From an uncultured Ilumatobacter sp. (GTDB lineage Bacteria > Actinomycetota > Acidimicrobiia > Acidimicrobiales > Ilumatobacteraceae), in NCBI GenBank assembly GCA_937905835.1, contig CALCXK010000056.1:62001-126000 (forward strand): DNA of 64,000 bases, given 5' to 3'. Positions within the stretch are counted from its first letter, which is position 1; each line of letters opens with the position of its first letter. Below, one piece after another: positions 27,372 to 36,996 of the stretch. The translations under genes and the position numbers were made by a program. A model generated the notes under the pieces. That model saw only the letters and a program-made list of their open reading frames with translations. It was not told the DNA's origin and did no database searches.

Positions 27372-27554
27372 AGATCCATCATTGCCGCTCGGGCGGACGA
27401 ATGGAATAATCACAGCTACGCCGCGAGGTTTCATTGGGTTCTGAGAGGGGTCACGCTCTTGGTGTCCAATTTCCAACCGCAGCCGTGATCCTCGCCGAGC
27501 ACGTCCACGTCGGTGAGCTCCCCGCAGAGGCAGAGCGGCACCTACGATGCCGAT

Positions 27555-27875
27555 ATGGCACTCGACATCGTGTGTCCGACATGCGAGTCGGACGAGCACA
27601 TCAACGGCGAGCCAACTGGCGACGGCACCTTGCGGCTCACCTGTGCCGTTTGCGAGGTGCAGTGGACTCGGGACCCGCGGCCGAAGTGCCCGATCTGCGG
27701 TGGTAACGACTTGTACCATCTCCCGCAGGTGATCCTCGAGAAGTCACGTGGCACCCAGATGTCGATCCAGGGTATTCACCTCGAGTACGGCTGCCATCAA
27801 TGCGCGCCTCAGGAAGTGAAAGTGCGGGGCGGGTCCATGCACCACCTTCCGGGGCGGCTCAACGGCAGCCAGTAA
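27555..27875 (+). CDS. Small zinc-ribbon protein
   Basis: This 106-residue protein has four CxxC pairs (CPTC, CAVC, CPIC and CHQC), enough for two zinc ribbons. The final stretch is GGSMHHLPGRL. No enzymatic domain is present and the function is unknown. The ATG at 27555 begins MALDIVCPTCESD; an upstream in-frame start is possible but unsupported. It is divergent from the P450 with about 180 bases between starts. Confidence 0.7.
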   Translation: MALDIVCPTCESDEHINGEPTGDGTLRLTCAVCEVQWTRDPRPKCPICGGNDLYHLPQVILEKSRGTQMSIQGIHLEYGCHQCAPQEVKVRGGSMHHLPGRLNGSQ

Positions 27876-27988
27876 GCCCGCTGCCACACTGAGCAGACCT
27901 CGGTGTGACACGAACGTGTCAGCGGTGGGCTGACCGGAGCGTGACATGGCGAGAGCGGGTTGTCGCTGACGTTGTACCGTCTTGGACC

Positions 27989-29713
27989 ATGGTTCATATC
28001 GACTCCACGATCACTCGTCTGGAAGCTGCTGCCGATCTTGGCACGGGTGTTCGCTTCGTCGGCCAGTCCGTCCTGAGCGGTGACCTCGATGCCGACGGTC
28101 GACCTGCATTGGTCACGTGGCGCGAGATCCACGACGACGCTCGCGCTGTGGGCGCGGCGCTGCAGGCGAAGGGCTTAGTTCCTGGCGACCACGTCGCTGT
28201 CCTCGGCCCGACGAGTCGCCAGCTGATGACGATTGTGCGCGGCTGCTGGTTGGCAGGCATTGCCTCGATGGTGCTTCCCTTGCCGATGCGTATGGGCTCA
28301 CTCGATGCGTTCATCGACAGCACCCGCGGTCGTATCCGACACGGCGACGCGAAGCTGGTTCTGATCGACGACATGCTCGCCGACTTCTACACCCAAACGG
28401 AGGGCGACCCGCCGATCGAACCGATGGCGTCGGTTCTGCCGGGTGCACCGAACGTGCCAACGGGCGATGCGCTCGAACTGCCAGATCATGACCCAGAGCG
28501 TCTGGTGATCCTGCAGTACACCAGTGGGTCGACGAGCGAACCGAAGGGCGTGATGATCCCGGATCGAGTGCTATCGGCGAACATCGACGCGGCGCTCGAA
28601 GCGGCGGAGATCGGACCCGACGAAACGATGATGTCGTGGCTGCCGCTCTACCACGACATGGGCCTTGTCGGCTTCCTCGCTATTCCAATGACTCAGGGCG
28701 TTAATCTCGTGCAGGCTGCCCCGCAAGACTTCTTGGCTCACCCTGGCAACTGGATGCAGTGGCTGAGTGATTACAAGTGCACGGCGACGGCTGGACCGAA
28801 CTTTTCTTGGGTGCTCGCGACTCGTGCGCTGAAGCGGATGGTGGGTCTCGATCTGTCGAACCTCACCCTGGCGCTCTCAGGCGCTGAACCTGTCGACCCG
28901 AAGGCGGTCGTTGCGTTCGTTGCCGAAGCCGCCCGCTTCGGATTCCCCGAGGGCGGAGTCTTCCCGGCCTTCGGGATGGCCGAGGTTGCGATCGCTGGAT
29001 CGTTCCCGAAGCGCGGACGTGGGTTACGAACCGACATGGTCGATCGCATCGTTCTTGAGACCCAGCGAGTCGCCAAGCCGATCGAGGTCGCTGACCCCGA
29101 CGAGTTCGCCATCCTTGCGCGCGAGCTCCCCCTGCTCGGTACCGCGGTGCCGGGCTTGGAGATGAAGGTCGTCGATCCCGACACGTTCGAAGAGTTGCCC
29201 GAACGGCACGTCGGCGAACTGCTGCTGCGAGGAACATCGGTCACGCCGGGCTATTACAAGCGCGAAGACGCAACTGCTGCGCTCTTCCACGACGACTGGC
29301 TGTGCACCGGTGACCTCGCCTACATCCTTGATGGCGAACTCGTCATGTGCGGCCGAATTAAGGACGTCATCATCGTCGGCGGGCGCAATGTGTTCCCCGA
29401 AGACATTGAGCGTGCTGTCGGGCTGCTCGACGGTGTGCGCGCCGGCAACGTCATTGCCTTCGGCATGGACGGTTACAAGAGCAAGGAGAGCGTCGTCGTC
29501 GTGGCCGAAGTACGTCCGACCGACAGCTCCGGCGGTTTGTCTGACGTTCGTGCCCGGATCCACGAACGGACACTCCAAGTCAGTGGCTTGCCGCCGCGCG
29601 ACATCATGCTCGTCAATCCCGGGACACTCCCGAAGACCAGTAGCGGCAAGCTGCAGCGCAGCAAGTGTAAGACCGAATACCTCGACGAGGAACTCGCACT
29701 ATTCGACAGCTGA
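27989..29713 (+). CDS. Acyl-CoA synthetase / fatty-acyl-AMP ligase (ANL superfamily)
   Basis: This 574-residue adenylate-forming enzyme has the P-loop YTSGSTSEPKGVMI near residue 175, YHDMGLVGFLAIP near residue 220 and the hinge region TGDLAYILDGELVMCGRIKD near residue 440. PKTSSGKLQRSK near the C-terminus holds the catalytic lysine. The HDMGL motif is typical of fatty-acyl-AMP ligases, which load acyl carrier proteins, but true CoA ligase activity cannot be excluded. No carrier protein or PKS is adjacent. The ATG at 27989 was chosen to match the family N-terminus. Confidence 0.9.
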   Translation: MVHIDSTITRLEAAADLGTGVRFVGQSVLSGDLDADGRPALVTWREIHDDARAVGAALQAKGLVPGDHVAVLGPTSRQLMTIVRGCWLAGIASMVLPLPMRMGSLDAFIDSTRGRIRHGDAKLVLIDDMLADFYTQTEGDPPIEPMASVLPGAPNVPTGDALELPDHDPERLVILQYTSGSTSEPKGVMIPDRVLSANIDAALEAAEIGPDETMMSWLPLYHDMGLVGFLAIPMTQGVNLVQAAPQDFLAHPGNWMQWLSDYKCTATAGPNFSWVLATRALKRMVGLDLSNLTLALSGAEPVDPKAVVAFVAEAARFGFPEGGVFPAFGMAEVAIAGSFPKRGRGLRTDMVDRIVLETQRVAKPIEVADPDEFAILARELPLLGTAVPGLEMKVVDPDTFEELPERHVGELLLRGTSVTPGYYKREDATAALFHDDWLCTGDLAYILDGELVMCGRIKDVIIVGGRNVFPEDIERAVGLLDGVRAGNVIAFGMDGYKSKESVVVVAEVRPTDSSGGLSDVRARIHERTLQVSGLPPRDIMLVNPGTLPKTSSGKLQRSKCKTEYLDEELALFDS

Positions 29714-29732
29714 GGGCGCGTCTGCGCGTCGA

Positions 29733-31106
29733 TCAGTGAATACGGACACCCTGACGCGTGAGCTCGGCTTGAACCGCAGCGATGTCGACGTCGGCGACCG
29801 AGGTGCTCGTGGCCGCTGAGATTGCCGCTGCGACGCCCGCTCCCTGCCCGCTCACCGTGCAGCACATCATGTTACGGACGGCTGCGTGACTGACCTTGTC
29901 GCCGCCGATCGAGCGACCGGCGACGAGTAGGTTGTCGACGCCCTTGGGGAGCATCGCCCGGTAGGGCACCTGGAAGTATCGGCCGGTGGTCGGCAAGATC
30001 AGAATGCCGTACCCGTCGATGAACTCGGGGAAGATGCCGATGCTGTCGTCGAAGCGGCCCTCGCCACGGACGTCATTGTCGGTCATGTTGTAGACCGCGT
30101 CGATCTTGCGGGTTTCACGGATGCCGACGCTCATCCCGAAGTTGCGAATTTTCGCTCGCTCGCAACCGGGTGTGAACTCGGTGAGTGCCGCGGCTGCTAG
30201 CACTGCCTGGCGCCGGCCTTCGATCTCTGCGGCGGTCAAGCTCTCGACGTCGGTCCCGTCGACGTTGGGAAGGTGCACGAGATTGAGATAGGTCAGGTCG
30301 CCCTGATCAGAGATTGCGCCCCATGTGCCGCCGATCGTGGTCAGATCGGCAGGGATGGCGCCTGCTTGCATGGCCTGTTCGAACGGCTTGCGAAGAAAAG
30401 GCGAGAACATCTCGTCTTCTTTGCCGCTTGTCTCGATGGTCCACTCGCCGCCGGCCCAGTCGGCGTACGTCTGCGGGTCGGCGGCGACGCCAGCAAGAAA
30501 GGCCTGCTTGTCGACGCCCGAGAGGTGGAACATCACCGAGGCGGCCATCAATTCTTCGGAAGGCGCCTGGTGGACCGGTGCGCCCGCTCGAGCAGCGATA
30601 TCGGCGTCGCCGGTCGCGTCGATGATCCGCTTACCGAGGACGGCGTGGCGACCGGACTTACTCTCGATGATCACGCCCCGCAGCACATCGTCGTCCATCA
30701 CGGGAGCAACGACGGTGGCATGCAGGATCGGGTGGATGCCGGCCTCTTGCACGAGCACGTCAGCGACGTACTTGAACAGTTCGCCATCGAGCGCGTGGCT
30801 GTTGGATTGTGGCTCAGGCTGGGCGGCGCCCATTGCCTTTGCCCGCTCTTCGAACTCGATGCCGATGCCTTCGGTGTCGACCGTGTTCTCATGGCGATAC
30901 CACGCAAACCCCTCGACGCCCACGGCGGTGATGTTGCCGCCGAAGCAGCCGTGCCGCTCGAGCAGTACGACGCTTGCGCCAGCACGAGCGGCGCCCAGTG
31001 CTGCAGCGAGCCCGGCCGGCCCGCTGCCAACGACGACCACATCGGCCGTTGCCAGCACGGCGGTCACGCGTGCCGGTTCGGTGATCATTTCCTGATTGGG
31101 CATCAC
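29733..31106 (-). CDS. FAD-dependent oxidoreductase (FAD-oxidored family)
   Basis: This 457-residue flavoprotein begins with the dinucleotide-binding motif VVVGSGPAGLAAALGAARAG near residues 24-43, followed by LLERHGCFGGNIT. The second half carries the FAD-contacting segment DNLLVAGRSIGGDKVSHAAVR and GAGVAAAIS. This is the family of uncharacterised FAD-dependent oxidoreductases (Pfam FAD_oxidored). The substrate is unknown. It converges on the acyl-AMP ligase, with 19 bases between stops. Confidence 0.88.
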   Translation of the reverse strand: MMPNQEMITEPARVTAVLATADVVVVGSGPAGLAAALGAARAGASVVLLERHGCFGGNITAVGVEGFAWYRHENTVDTEGIGIEFEERAKAMGAAQPEPQSNSHALDGELFKYVADVLVQEAGIHPILHATVVAPVMDDDVLRGVIIESKSGRHAVLGKRIIDATGDADIAARAGAPVHQAPSEELMAASVMFHLSGVDKQAFLAGVAADPQTYADWAGGEWTIETSGKEDEMFSPFLRKPFEQAMQAGAIPADLTTIGGTWGAISDQGDLTYLNLVHLPNVDGTDVESLTAAEIEGRRQAVLAAAALTEFTPGCERAKIRNFGMSVGIRETRKIDAVYNMTDNDVRGEGRFDDSIGIFPEFIDGYGILILPTTGRYFQVPYRAMLPKGVDNLLVAGRSIGGDKVSHAAVRNMMCCTVSGQGAGVAAAISAATSTSVADVDIAAVQAELTRQGVRIH

Positions 31107-31257
31107 CGCTACTGTAGGTGGGGCCTGCTGCTCAACAGCGCGCCGCTCCGACGGCCTGTCGCACCGAGGCTGCTTGGTTGTAGAGGGCTATCACGAAAAC
31201 GGTGATTCAACCTGGCGTACCTGACCTCCTGCGTGGAGATCCTAAGATACTGTTTCT

Positions 31258-31908
31258 ATGGCAGATGGCTGGGAGCGTCGACAGAAGCAGAAGCGTCGCG
31301 ATGTCCTCGTTGCCGCTGGATCGCTGATCTCCGAGCACGGCCTCGAAGGTCTCACGATGCGCAAACTCGCAGCGCGGGCCGGGGTCGCTGTCGCCACGCT
31401 CTATAACCAGTTCGGTGACCGCGATGGTCTGCTCGTTGCGTTCGTCAGTAATGGCCTCGATCAGCTCGAAATCGAGTTCGATGCCGAGCCCGCACATGGT
31501 CCGATCGACACCACCCGTGCGCTGTTCGCGGCGCTCGACGCCGAGTTCGACTCGGCGACCGATGTGTGGCGACCGATTTTTTCGACGTTGAAGCAGGGCC
31601 CGGGCTCGCACGGCATGGGGGAGGTCGGCGACCGTGTCGTGGCGTTTATCGAAGCCGATTTCGCCAAGGCAGCGGCCGATGGCTTGTTCGTCATCGACTG
31701 CGACGTCAAACGACTTGCTCGGCACGTTTTCACCACGCGTATGAACCGGTTGGAGAAATGGGCTACCGGCGCAATCGAATGGGATGCGTACCGTGACTCA
31801 TCTGACCTCGGTCTCGAGTTGACGCTTGCCGCTGTGCTTGCCGACGACAACGCTCGCCGGCTGGCCCTGATGGCAGCAGGCATCAGGCATCAGCCGTTGA
31901 GCTGTTGA
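31258..31908 (+). CDS. TetR-family transcriptional regulator
   Basis: This 216-residue protein has the N-terminal helix-turn-helix KLAARAGVAVATLYNQFGDRDGLL near residues 40-63, preceded by RDVLVAAGSLISEHGLEGLT. The C-terminal ligand domain is not assignable. It is divergent from the FAD oxidoreductase by 151 bases and lies 38 bases upstream of the amidohydrolase gene, so either neighbour could be its target. Confidence 0.9.
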   Translation: MADGWERRQKQKRRDVLVAAGSLISEHGLEGLTMRKLAARAGVAVATLYNQFGDRDGLLVAFVSNGLDQLEIEFDAEPAHGPIDTTRALFAALDAEFDSATDVWRPIFSTLKQGPGSHGMGEVGDRVVAFIEADFAKAAADGLFVIDCDVKRLARHVFTTRMNRLEKWATGAIEWDAYRDSSDLGLELTLAAVLADDNARRLALMAAGIRHQPLSC

Positions 31909-31946
31909 GTCGTGTTGAGTCGTCTTGAGTACAGGGGAATAGCGCC

Positions 31947-32996
31947 GTGTTAGTCGTCTCGGCACCATCTCGTCAGCGGCAGCACGCTCCGCTTGCCGAA
32001 ATCGAGTCGTCGGGGTTCCAGGATCCCTTCGAGCATCCCGGACGCGCGGATGCGATCCACCAGGTGCTCGCTGCTGACGCAGTACATCAGATTCGTGAGC
32101 CCGACCGGTGGGGTGTGTCGCCGATCGAGGCGGTGCACGATCCTGGTCTTGTGCGGTTCCTGTCGAATGCCTGGGCGTCGTACCAGGCGGTTCACCCGGG
32201 CACGCATGACGTAGTGCCCGATCTCTTCCGAATGCCTGGGTTAATGGAGGGGATCGGTGAGTTTCGTGCCCACCATGGCATCGACACGGAACTTGGCCGG
32301 TGGTGCTTCGAGACGACGACGCCGTTGACCGAGGGCACCTTCGAAGCTGCCACCTCGGCGGTCGATGTCGCACTGACCGCGACATCGCTTGTGTTGGGCG
32401 GTGAGCGAGCCGCGTATGGGCTGTGTCGTCCCCCGGGACACCATGCGCCGATGTCGCTGTACGGCGGGTACTGCTTCTTCAACAACGCAGCCGTTGCGGC
32501 GCATCATGCGGTGTCGACCACTGGTTCCAAGGTCACGGTGCTTGACGTCGACTACCACCATGGCAACGGCACTCAGCAGATTTTTTATCGGCGCGACGAT
32601 GTGCAATACGTTTCGCTGCACGGCGATCCGGCACGGGCCTATCCGTACATCACCGGCTACGCCGACGAAATTGGTTCAGGTCGCGGCCGGGGAGCGAATG
32701 TAAATGTTCCGCTCCCGCTTGGAGCCGATGATGACCACTATGGGGTGGCGCTCGCCGGGGCGCTCCAGGCGATCGACGCGTTCGCGCCCGATCTGCTGGT
32801 GGTGTCGCTCGGTGTCGACGCCTTCCACAACGATCCGATCTCGGATCTCGCGGTCACGGCCGACGGATTTGAGGCACAAGGAGCGCTTGTCGCGCAACTT
32901 GGCGTGCCGACCGTGGTGGTGCAAGAAGGCGGGTACGACGTGGCCTCGCTTGGGAACAACGTCAATCGATGGCTTGCAGGCCTCGCAACGCTGTGA
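31947..32996 (+). CDS. Histone-deacetylase-superfamily protein, acetylpolyamine amidohydrolase-like
   Basis: This 349-residue zinc hydrolase contains CRPPGHHA near residue 155, YCFFNNAAVAAHHA near residue 172, the metal-binding DVDYHHGNGTQ near residue 198 and SLGVDAFHNDPISDL near residue 290. The N-terminus with VHDPGLVRFLSNAWASY is like acetylpolyamine amidohydrolases (AphA), which deacetylate acetylputrescine and related compounds. It starts with GTG. An oligopeptide/polyamine-type ABC transporter follows after a short interval, so uptake and deacetylation may be linked (inference). Confidence 0.88.
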   Translation: MLVVSAPSRQRQHAPLAEIESSGFQDPFEHPGRADAIHQVLAADAVHQIREPDRWGVSPIEAVHDPGLVRFLSNAWASYQAVHPGTHDVVPDLFRMPGLMEGIGEFRAHHGIDTELGRWCFETTTPLTEGTFEAATSAVDVALTATSLVLGGERAAYGLCRPPGHHAPMSLYGGYCFFNNAAVAAHHAVSTTGSKVTVLDVDYHHGNGTQQIFYRRDDVQYVSLHGDPARAYPYITGYADEIGSGRGRGANVNVPLPLGADDDHYGVALAGALQAIDAFAPDLLVVSLGVDAFHNDPISDLAVTADGFEAQGALVAQLGVPTVVVQEGGYDVASLGNNVNRWLAGLATL

Positions 32997-33029
32997 GCCG
33001 TTGACGGCCCGGCTGTGACGGGCGTCATT

Positions 33030-33058
33030 CCACAATGCGGAACCGTGCTACATTGTGG
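33030..33058. promoter_or_regulatory. Candidate operator upstream of the oligopeptide-type ABC operon
   Basis: Perfect 8-base inverted arms CCACAATG (33030-33037) and CATTGTGG (33051-33058) are separated by 13 bases, about 130 bases before the binding-protein start. No T-run follows, so a protein-binding site is more likely than a terminator. The regulator is unknown; the TetR at 31258 is one candidate. Confidence 0.4.
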
Positions 33059-33188
33059 GACACCTCGGCCAGAACTTCGACAACCCAGTGAATAAATTGT
33101 CCACAGGGTTCGAGTTGGGTATGGTCGAGGGGTCGAGGGCAGTCAGCCTTCGGCTCGAACTCAAGCTCTTCTAGGGGGAAATTTACAG

Positions 33189-34985
33189 ATGGATTTCAAA
33201 CGTTTGGATCAAACACGTCGTTCGGTGGGACCGATCGAGCTCGATCTCATCGAGTCATTTGCTCAAGGAAAGGTCAGCCGTCGCAACTTCGTTCGTCGCG
33301 GCACGATGATCGGTCTGTCGGTACCGGTCATGGGTGGCATCATCGCGGCGTGCGGAGATAGCGACGGCGATTCTGCACCGGCCACCGCTGCTGCCAGTGA
33401 GGAGACCGAGACCACCGATGCTGCAAGTGGGGAGACCGACAGCACCGAGCCAAAGACCACCGATGCCCCAGCGCCCGCTGCAGCCGGTGGCGACATCATC
33501 GCCGGCATCCAGAGCGGTGACACCACCTCGGGCCTCGACCCAGTCAACATGCTTGACCTCGGCACGTACGCCGTAGTGTCGCAGTCTTTCGAGTATCTCG
33601 TCGGTCTCGGCTCAGACGGCAACATCGCCGCAACTGCGCTCGCCACCGAGTGGGCGCCCAACGCCGACGCCAGCCAGTGGACCTTCAAGCTTCGCCCTGG
33701 TGTCACCTGGCAAGATGGCAGCCCGCTCACCTCTGCCGACGTCGTCGCCACTATCGAGCGCATGGTGGCAGCCGGTGCTGGCCTTGCCGGCGTCGTCAGT
33801 GCCGGTGGCACCGAAGCACCTGATGACCTGACCGTGGTCGTGAACCTTGACTCGCCGAACGGCAACCTGCCGGTCCTCGTGTCGTTGTTCAACCCGCAAT
33901 CGCTGGTCACCCCGGTCGACTACTCAAGCGGCACCACGCTGAGCGAGCGCCCGGCCGGTACTGGTGCCTGGATGCTCGACGATTGGGATCCGTCGTCGTT
34001 CCGTGCCAGGTTCATTCCGAACCCGAACTGGTGGGGTGGCGCAGTCAAGCTCGACAGCGTCACGTTGCAGGGCTTCGAGACTGGCGGCACCAAGGTCGCA
34101 GCCTTCGCCGCTGGCGAACTCGACATCATCCAAGACTTCTCGATCTCCGACGGCGCAACGCTGCTCGAAGACGATAGTTTCAAAATTTTGCGACCGGCGT
34201 CGTCGAACCACCGCCAGATCTGGTTCAACACGCAACTGCCCGAAGGTGGCCCGTTCACTGATCCCCGCGTCCGTCAGGCCGTCTGCTACGCCATCAACCG
34301 CGAACAGCTCATCAGCACGGTGTACGAGGGTCAGGCTCAAATCGCTAACGACCACCCGATCTTCCAGACGCTGCCGTTCTTCGACGAGACCCAGGAACAG
34401 CGACCGTACGACCCCGAGATGGCCAAGCAGCTGCTCTCCGACGCCGGTTATGCAGACGGCATCGAAATGCCAATTCAGGTCGGCGACATTGGTGAGGTTC
34501 CTGCTGTTGCGGCCATCATCGAGCAAAACCTGGCTGCCGTTGGCATCAAGACGCCGGTGAGCGTCACGCCGAACTCGGACTTCTACGGCGAGTACTGGTG
34601 CACCGGCGCAAGCTGGGGAACTCAGCCCGAGTCTGGTGGGCCGGGTCGCCCCTGCGGCGCTTCGGCTGCGATCGGCATCGTCGACTATGGCCACCGCCCG
34701 ACCCCGGACATTTTCTTCGGCCGTGCACTCGCCACCGATGGGGACTGGAACTCCTCGAACTATGCCTCGAGCGAATTCGACGGCTACTTCAAGGATTACC
34801 AGAGCGCCACCGATGTGGCTGGTCAGAAGACGGCAGTCGGAAAGATCCAACGTCTGCTCCATGAGGACGCCCCGGCGTGCTATCCGTTGTTCTTCAACTA
34901 CCTCTCGGCAACGAGTAGCGCGATCGACGGCTTCCAGACCACAGCCCTTGGTCACCTGCAGTTGCAGAATGTGACGAAGAGCTGA
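33189..34985 (+). CDS. Oligopeptide-type ABC transporter substrate-binding lipoprotein (SBP family 5)
   Basis: This 598-residue extracytoplasmic protein has a twin-arginine motif SRRNFVRRG near residue 30 and a lipobox ending in IIAAC with the lipidated cysteine at residue 55, so it appears to be a Tat-exported lipoprotein. A Ser/Thr/Glu-rich linker follows. The mature part has family-5 features such as LATEWAPNADASQWTFKLRPG near residue 155 and DPRVRQAVCYAINREQLI near residue 358. It would deliver peptides or polyamine-like solutes to the permeases downstream. Confidence 0.92.
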   Translation: MDFKRLDQTRRSVGPIELDLIESFAQGKVSRRNFVRRGTMIGLSVPVMGGIIAACGDSDGDSAPATAAASEETETTDAASGETDSTEPKTTDAPAPAAAGGDIIAGIQSGDTTSGLDPVNMLDLGTYAVVSQSFEYLVGLGSDGNIAATALATEWAPNADASQWTFKLRPGVTWQDGSPLTSADVVATIERMVAAGAGLAGVVSAGGTEAPDDLTVVVNLDSPNGNLPVLVSLFNPQSLVTPVDYSSGTTLSERPAGTGAWMLDDWDPSSFRARFIPNPNWWGGAVKLDSVTLQGFETGGTKVAAFAAGELDIIQDFSISDGATLLEDDSFKILRPASSNHRQIWFNTQLPEGGPFTDPRVRQAVCYAINREQLISTVYEGQAQIANDHPIFQTLPFFDETQEQRPYDPEMAKQLLSDAGYADGIEMPIQVGDIGEVPAVAAIIEQNLAAVGIKTPVSVTPNSDFYGEYWCTGASWGTQPESGGPGRPCGASAAIGIVDYGHRPTPDIFFGRALATDGDWNSSNYASSEFDGYFKDYQSATDVAGQKTAVGKIQRLLHEDAPACYPLFFNYLSATSSAIDGFQTTALGHLQLQNVTKS

Positions 34986-35028
34986 CCCAACATCCCGCTC
35001 CGGCCAACGCCGGGTCGTCGTAACGGCG

Positions 35029-35056
35029 GGGCGCAGCGGACTGGTCCGCTGCGCCC
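35029..35056 (+). terminator. Strong hairpin between binding-protein and permease genes
   Basis: Twelve-base perfect arms (GGGCGCAGCGGA and TCCGCTGCGCCC) close a CTGG loop, and outer GTAACG/CGTTAC arms extend it. It lies in the 116-base gap between the binding-protein stop and the permease start. Such hairpins often lower expression of permeases relative to the binding protein. There is no clear U-tract. Confidence 0.65.
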
Positions 35057-35101
35057 TTCGTCGTTACAGGACCAACCATTCGAAAGACAGAGAAGGAACA
35101 C

Positions 35102-36064
35102 GTGCTGAGATTCATCGTCAGGCGACTCATGCTCGCCTTCGTTACTTTGGCGTTCTTGCTCGTCATCGTCACACTGATCCCCAACATCGCTCCTGGCGAC
35201 CCTGCTCGAAAGATCGCGGGCGGCACGGCGTCGCCCGAGCGACTCATGCAGGTCAGCGAATCGTTGGGTCTGCGTGATTCGGTTCTGACTCAGCTGTCGA
35301 AGCTGGTCAAGTCGGTCTTCACGCTCGACTTCGGCGACTCCTTCTCCGTCGCTACCGGCGAACCCGTCATGAGCCTGGTTTGGACCTCGCTCGGCAACTC
35401 CGTCAAGCTGGTGATTCTCGCTCTGATCGTGATCGTGCCGCTCTCGGTGCTTGGTGGCTTGATCACGGCTTACAAAAAAGACACCTGGATCGATCGCACG
35501 ATCATCAATGTTGGTATTGCGTTCTCCGCGATTCCCGACTTCGTGGCTGGCGTGTTCCTGCTGGCCTTCCTCGCCGTCCCGGTCGACTTCTTCAAGGTGC
35601 AGGCTGCTGCCCCGCCCGGGGCGAACCCGCTGGTCCAGATCCAGCATCTCTTGCTGCCGGTTATTGCCGTGTTGATGGTGTACTTCGGTTACATCGCCCG
35701 CGTTACTCGCGCTGGCGCCATCGCTGCGCTCGATTCCGATTACGCCCGCACAGCGTTCATGCGTGGGCTGTCGACACCGCAGGTGTTCCGCAAGCACATC
35801 GCCCGTAATGCACTCCAGCCCACCGTTGCGGTGCTCGGTACCCAGCTCGGTTATCTCTTCGGCGGCATGGTCGCTCTGGAGCGGGTGTTCGGTTATCCAG
35901 GTGTCGGCAACCTCATCCTGCGAGCCGTCAACCGCGCCGACTATCCGGTCCTGCGGGCCGGGGTGCTCGTCGTCGCCGTCATCTACATGCTTGCCACACT
36001 CTCGGCCGATCTTCTGATCGCCTACATGAATCCCCGTACACGCCAATCGTTGGGAGACAAATGA
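35102..36064 (+). CDS. Oligopeptide-type ABC transporter permease, DppB/OppB-like
   Basis: This 320-residue inner-membrane protein has six predicted helices. It begins LRFIVRRLMLAFVTLAFLLV and has a signature loop near DYARTAFMRGLSTPQVFRKH, the EAA-type contact site for the ATPase, followed by GYLFGGMVALERVFGYPGVG. It starts with GTG after an AGAAGGAACAC ribosome site. The stop overlaps the start of the second permease. Confidence 0.94.
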   Translation: MLRFIVRRLMLAFVTLAFLLVIVTLIPNIAPGDPARKIAGGTASPERLMQVSESLGLRDSVLTQLSKLVKSVFTLDFGDSFSVATGEPVMSLVWTSLGNSVKLVILALIVIVPLSVLGGLITAYKKDTWIDRTIINVGIAFSAIPDFVAGVFLLAFLAVPVDFFKVQAAAPPGANPLVQIQHLLLPVIAVLMVYFGYIARVTRAGAIAALDSDYARTAFMRGLSTPQVFRKHIARNALQPTVAVLGTQLGYLFGGMVALERVFGYPGVGNLILRAVNRADYPVLRAGVLVVAVIYMLATLSADLLIAYMNPRTRQSLGDK

Positions 36065-36996
36065 TGATCGGACCTGAGCAAGCCGATGCGACTTCGGCAA
36101 CCCCGAACGAGTCGGTGTTGGTCGCTCAGTCGGCCGAGACCGCAGTGCCCGGTGAAGGGAAGAAACAGATCCGCAAAGAACAGCTCCGTGTGCTCTACAC
36201 CAGCCCTGGCTTCATCGTTGGCATGTTGATCGTTGGATTCTGGGTCATCGCCAGCGTGCTGCCGGGGATTCTGACATCATTCGACCCGAAAGAATTCGTC
36301 GAGGCAGGGCCTCGTGTCAAGCCGGGCAGCGAGGCGTGGCTCGGCACCGACAAGAACGGGTGGGACGTGTACACCCGAGTGATTTTCGGTGCCCGCAAGA
36401 TCCTCACGATCGCCCCGATGTCCACCGCCGTCGCGATTGTGGTCGGCACATTCCTCGGCCTGATCATGGGCTACTACAAGGGTTGGGTCGACGAGATCCT
36501 GAGCCGTGTGATCGAGGCAATCCTGTCGATTCCGATCATCCTCATGGCCATCGTCATCATCTTCACCTTCGGCCGCTCGACCACCGTGATCATTGGAACG
36601 ATTGCTGTGCTCTTCGTGCCGGCGATCACTCGCACGATCCGTTCGGCGGCAATCGCAGAGTCCAACCTTGACTACGTCATGTCGGCAAAGATGCGCGGCG
36701 AGTCGGGCCTCTTCATCGTCACCCGGGAGATATTGCCCAACGTGATCGGGCTCGTGGTAGTGGAAGGAACCGTCCGCCTCGGCTACGCCATCTTCACGTA
36801 TACGACGTTGGCATTCCTTGGCTTCGTCGGTGGCAACATCACCGACGCTGACTGGGGCATCGACGTGTCGCAGAACTACGAACAAATCGCCCGCGAGATC
36901 TGGTGGCCGTCGATCTTCCCGGCGGCGGCAATCGCCAGCCTCGTCATTGGCGTCAACTTGATCGCCGACTCGATCGACAAGGCAGTGAACTCATGA
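36061..36996 (+). CDS. Oligopeptide-type ABC transporter permease, DppC/OppC-like
   Basis: This 311-residue permease has a cytoplasmic N-terminal tail of about 55 residues and six predicted helices. It contains HPLG-type features (WLGTDKNGWDVYTRVIFGAR near residue 95) and the ATPase contact loop around YVMSAKMRGESGLFIVTREILPN. It pairs with the upstream permease and overlaps the start of the fused ATPase gene by four bases. Confidence 0.94.
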   Translation: MMIGPEQADATSATPNESVLVAQSAETAVPGEGKKQIRKEQLRVLYTSPGFIVGMLIVGFWVIASVLPGILTSFDPKEFVEAGPRVKPGSEAWLGTDKNGWDVYTRVIFGARKILTIAPMSTAVAIVVGTFLGLIMGYYKGWVDEILSRVIEAILSIPIILMAIVIIFTFGRSTTVIIGTIAVLFVPAITRTIRSAAIAESNLDYVMSAKMRGESGLFIVTREILPNVIGLVVVEGTVRLGYAIFTYTTLAFLGFVGGNITDADWGIDVSQNYEQIAREIWWPSIFPAAAIASLVIGVNLIADSIDKAVNS

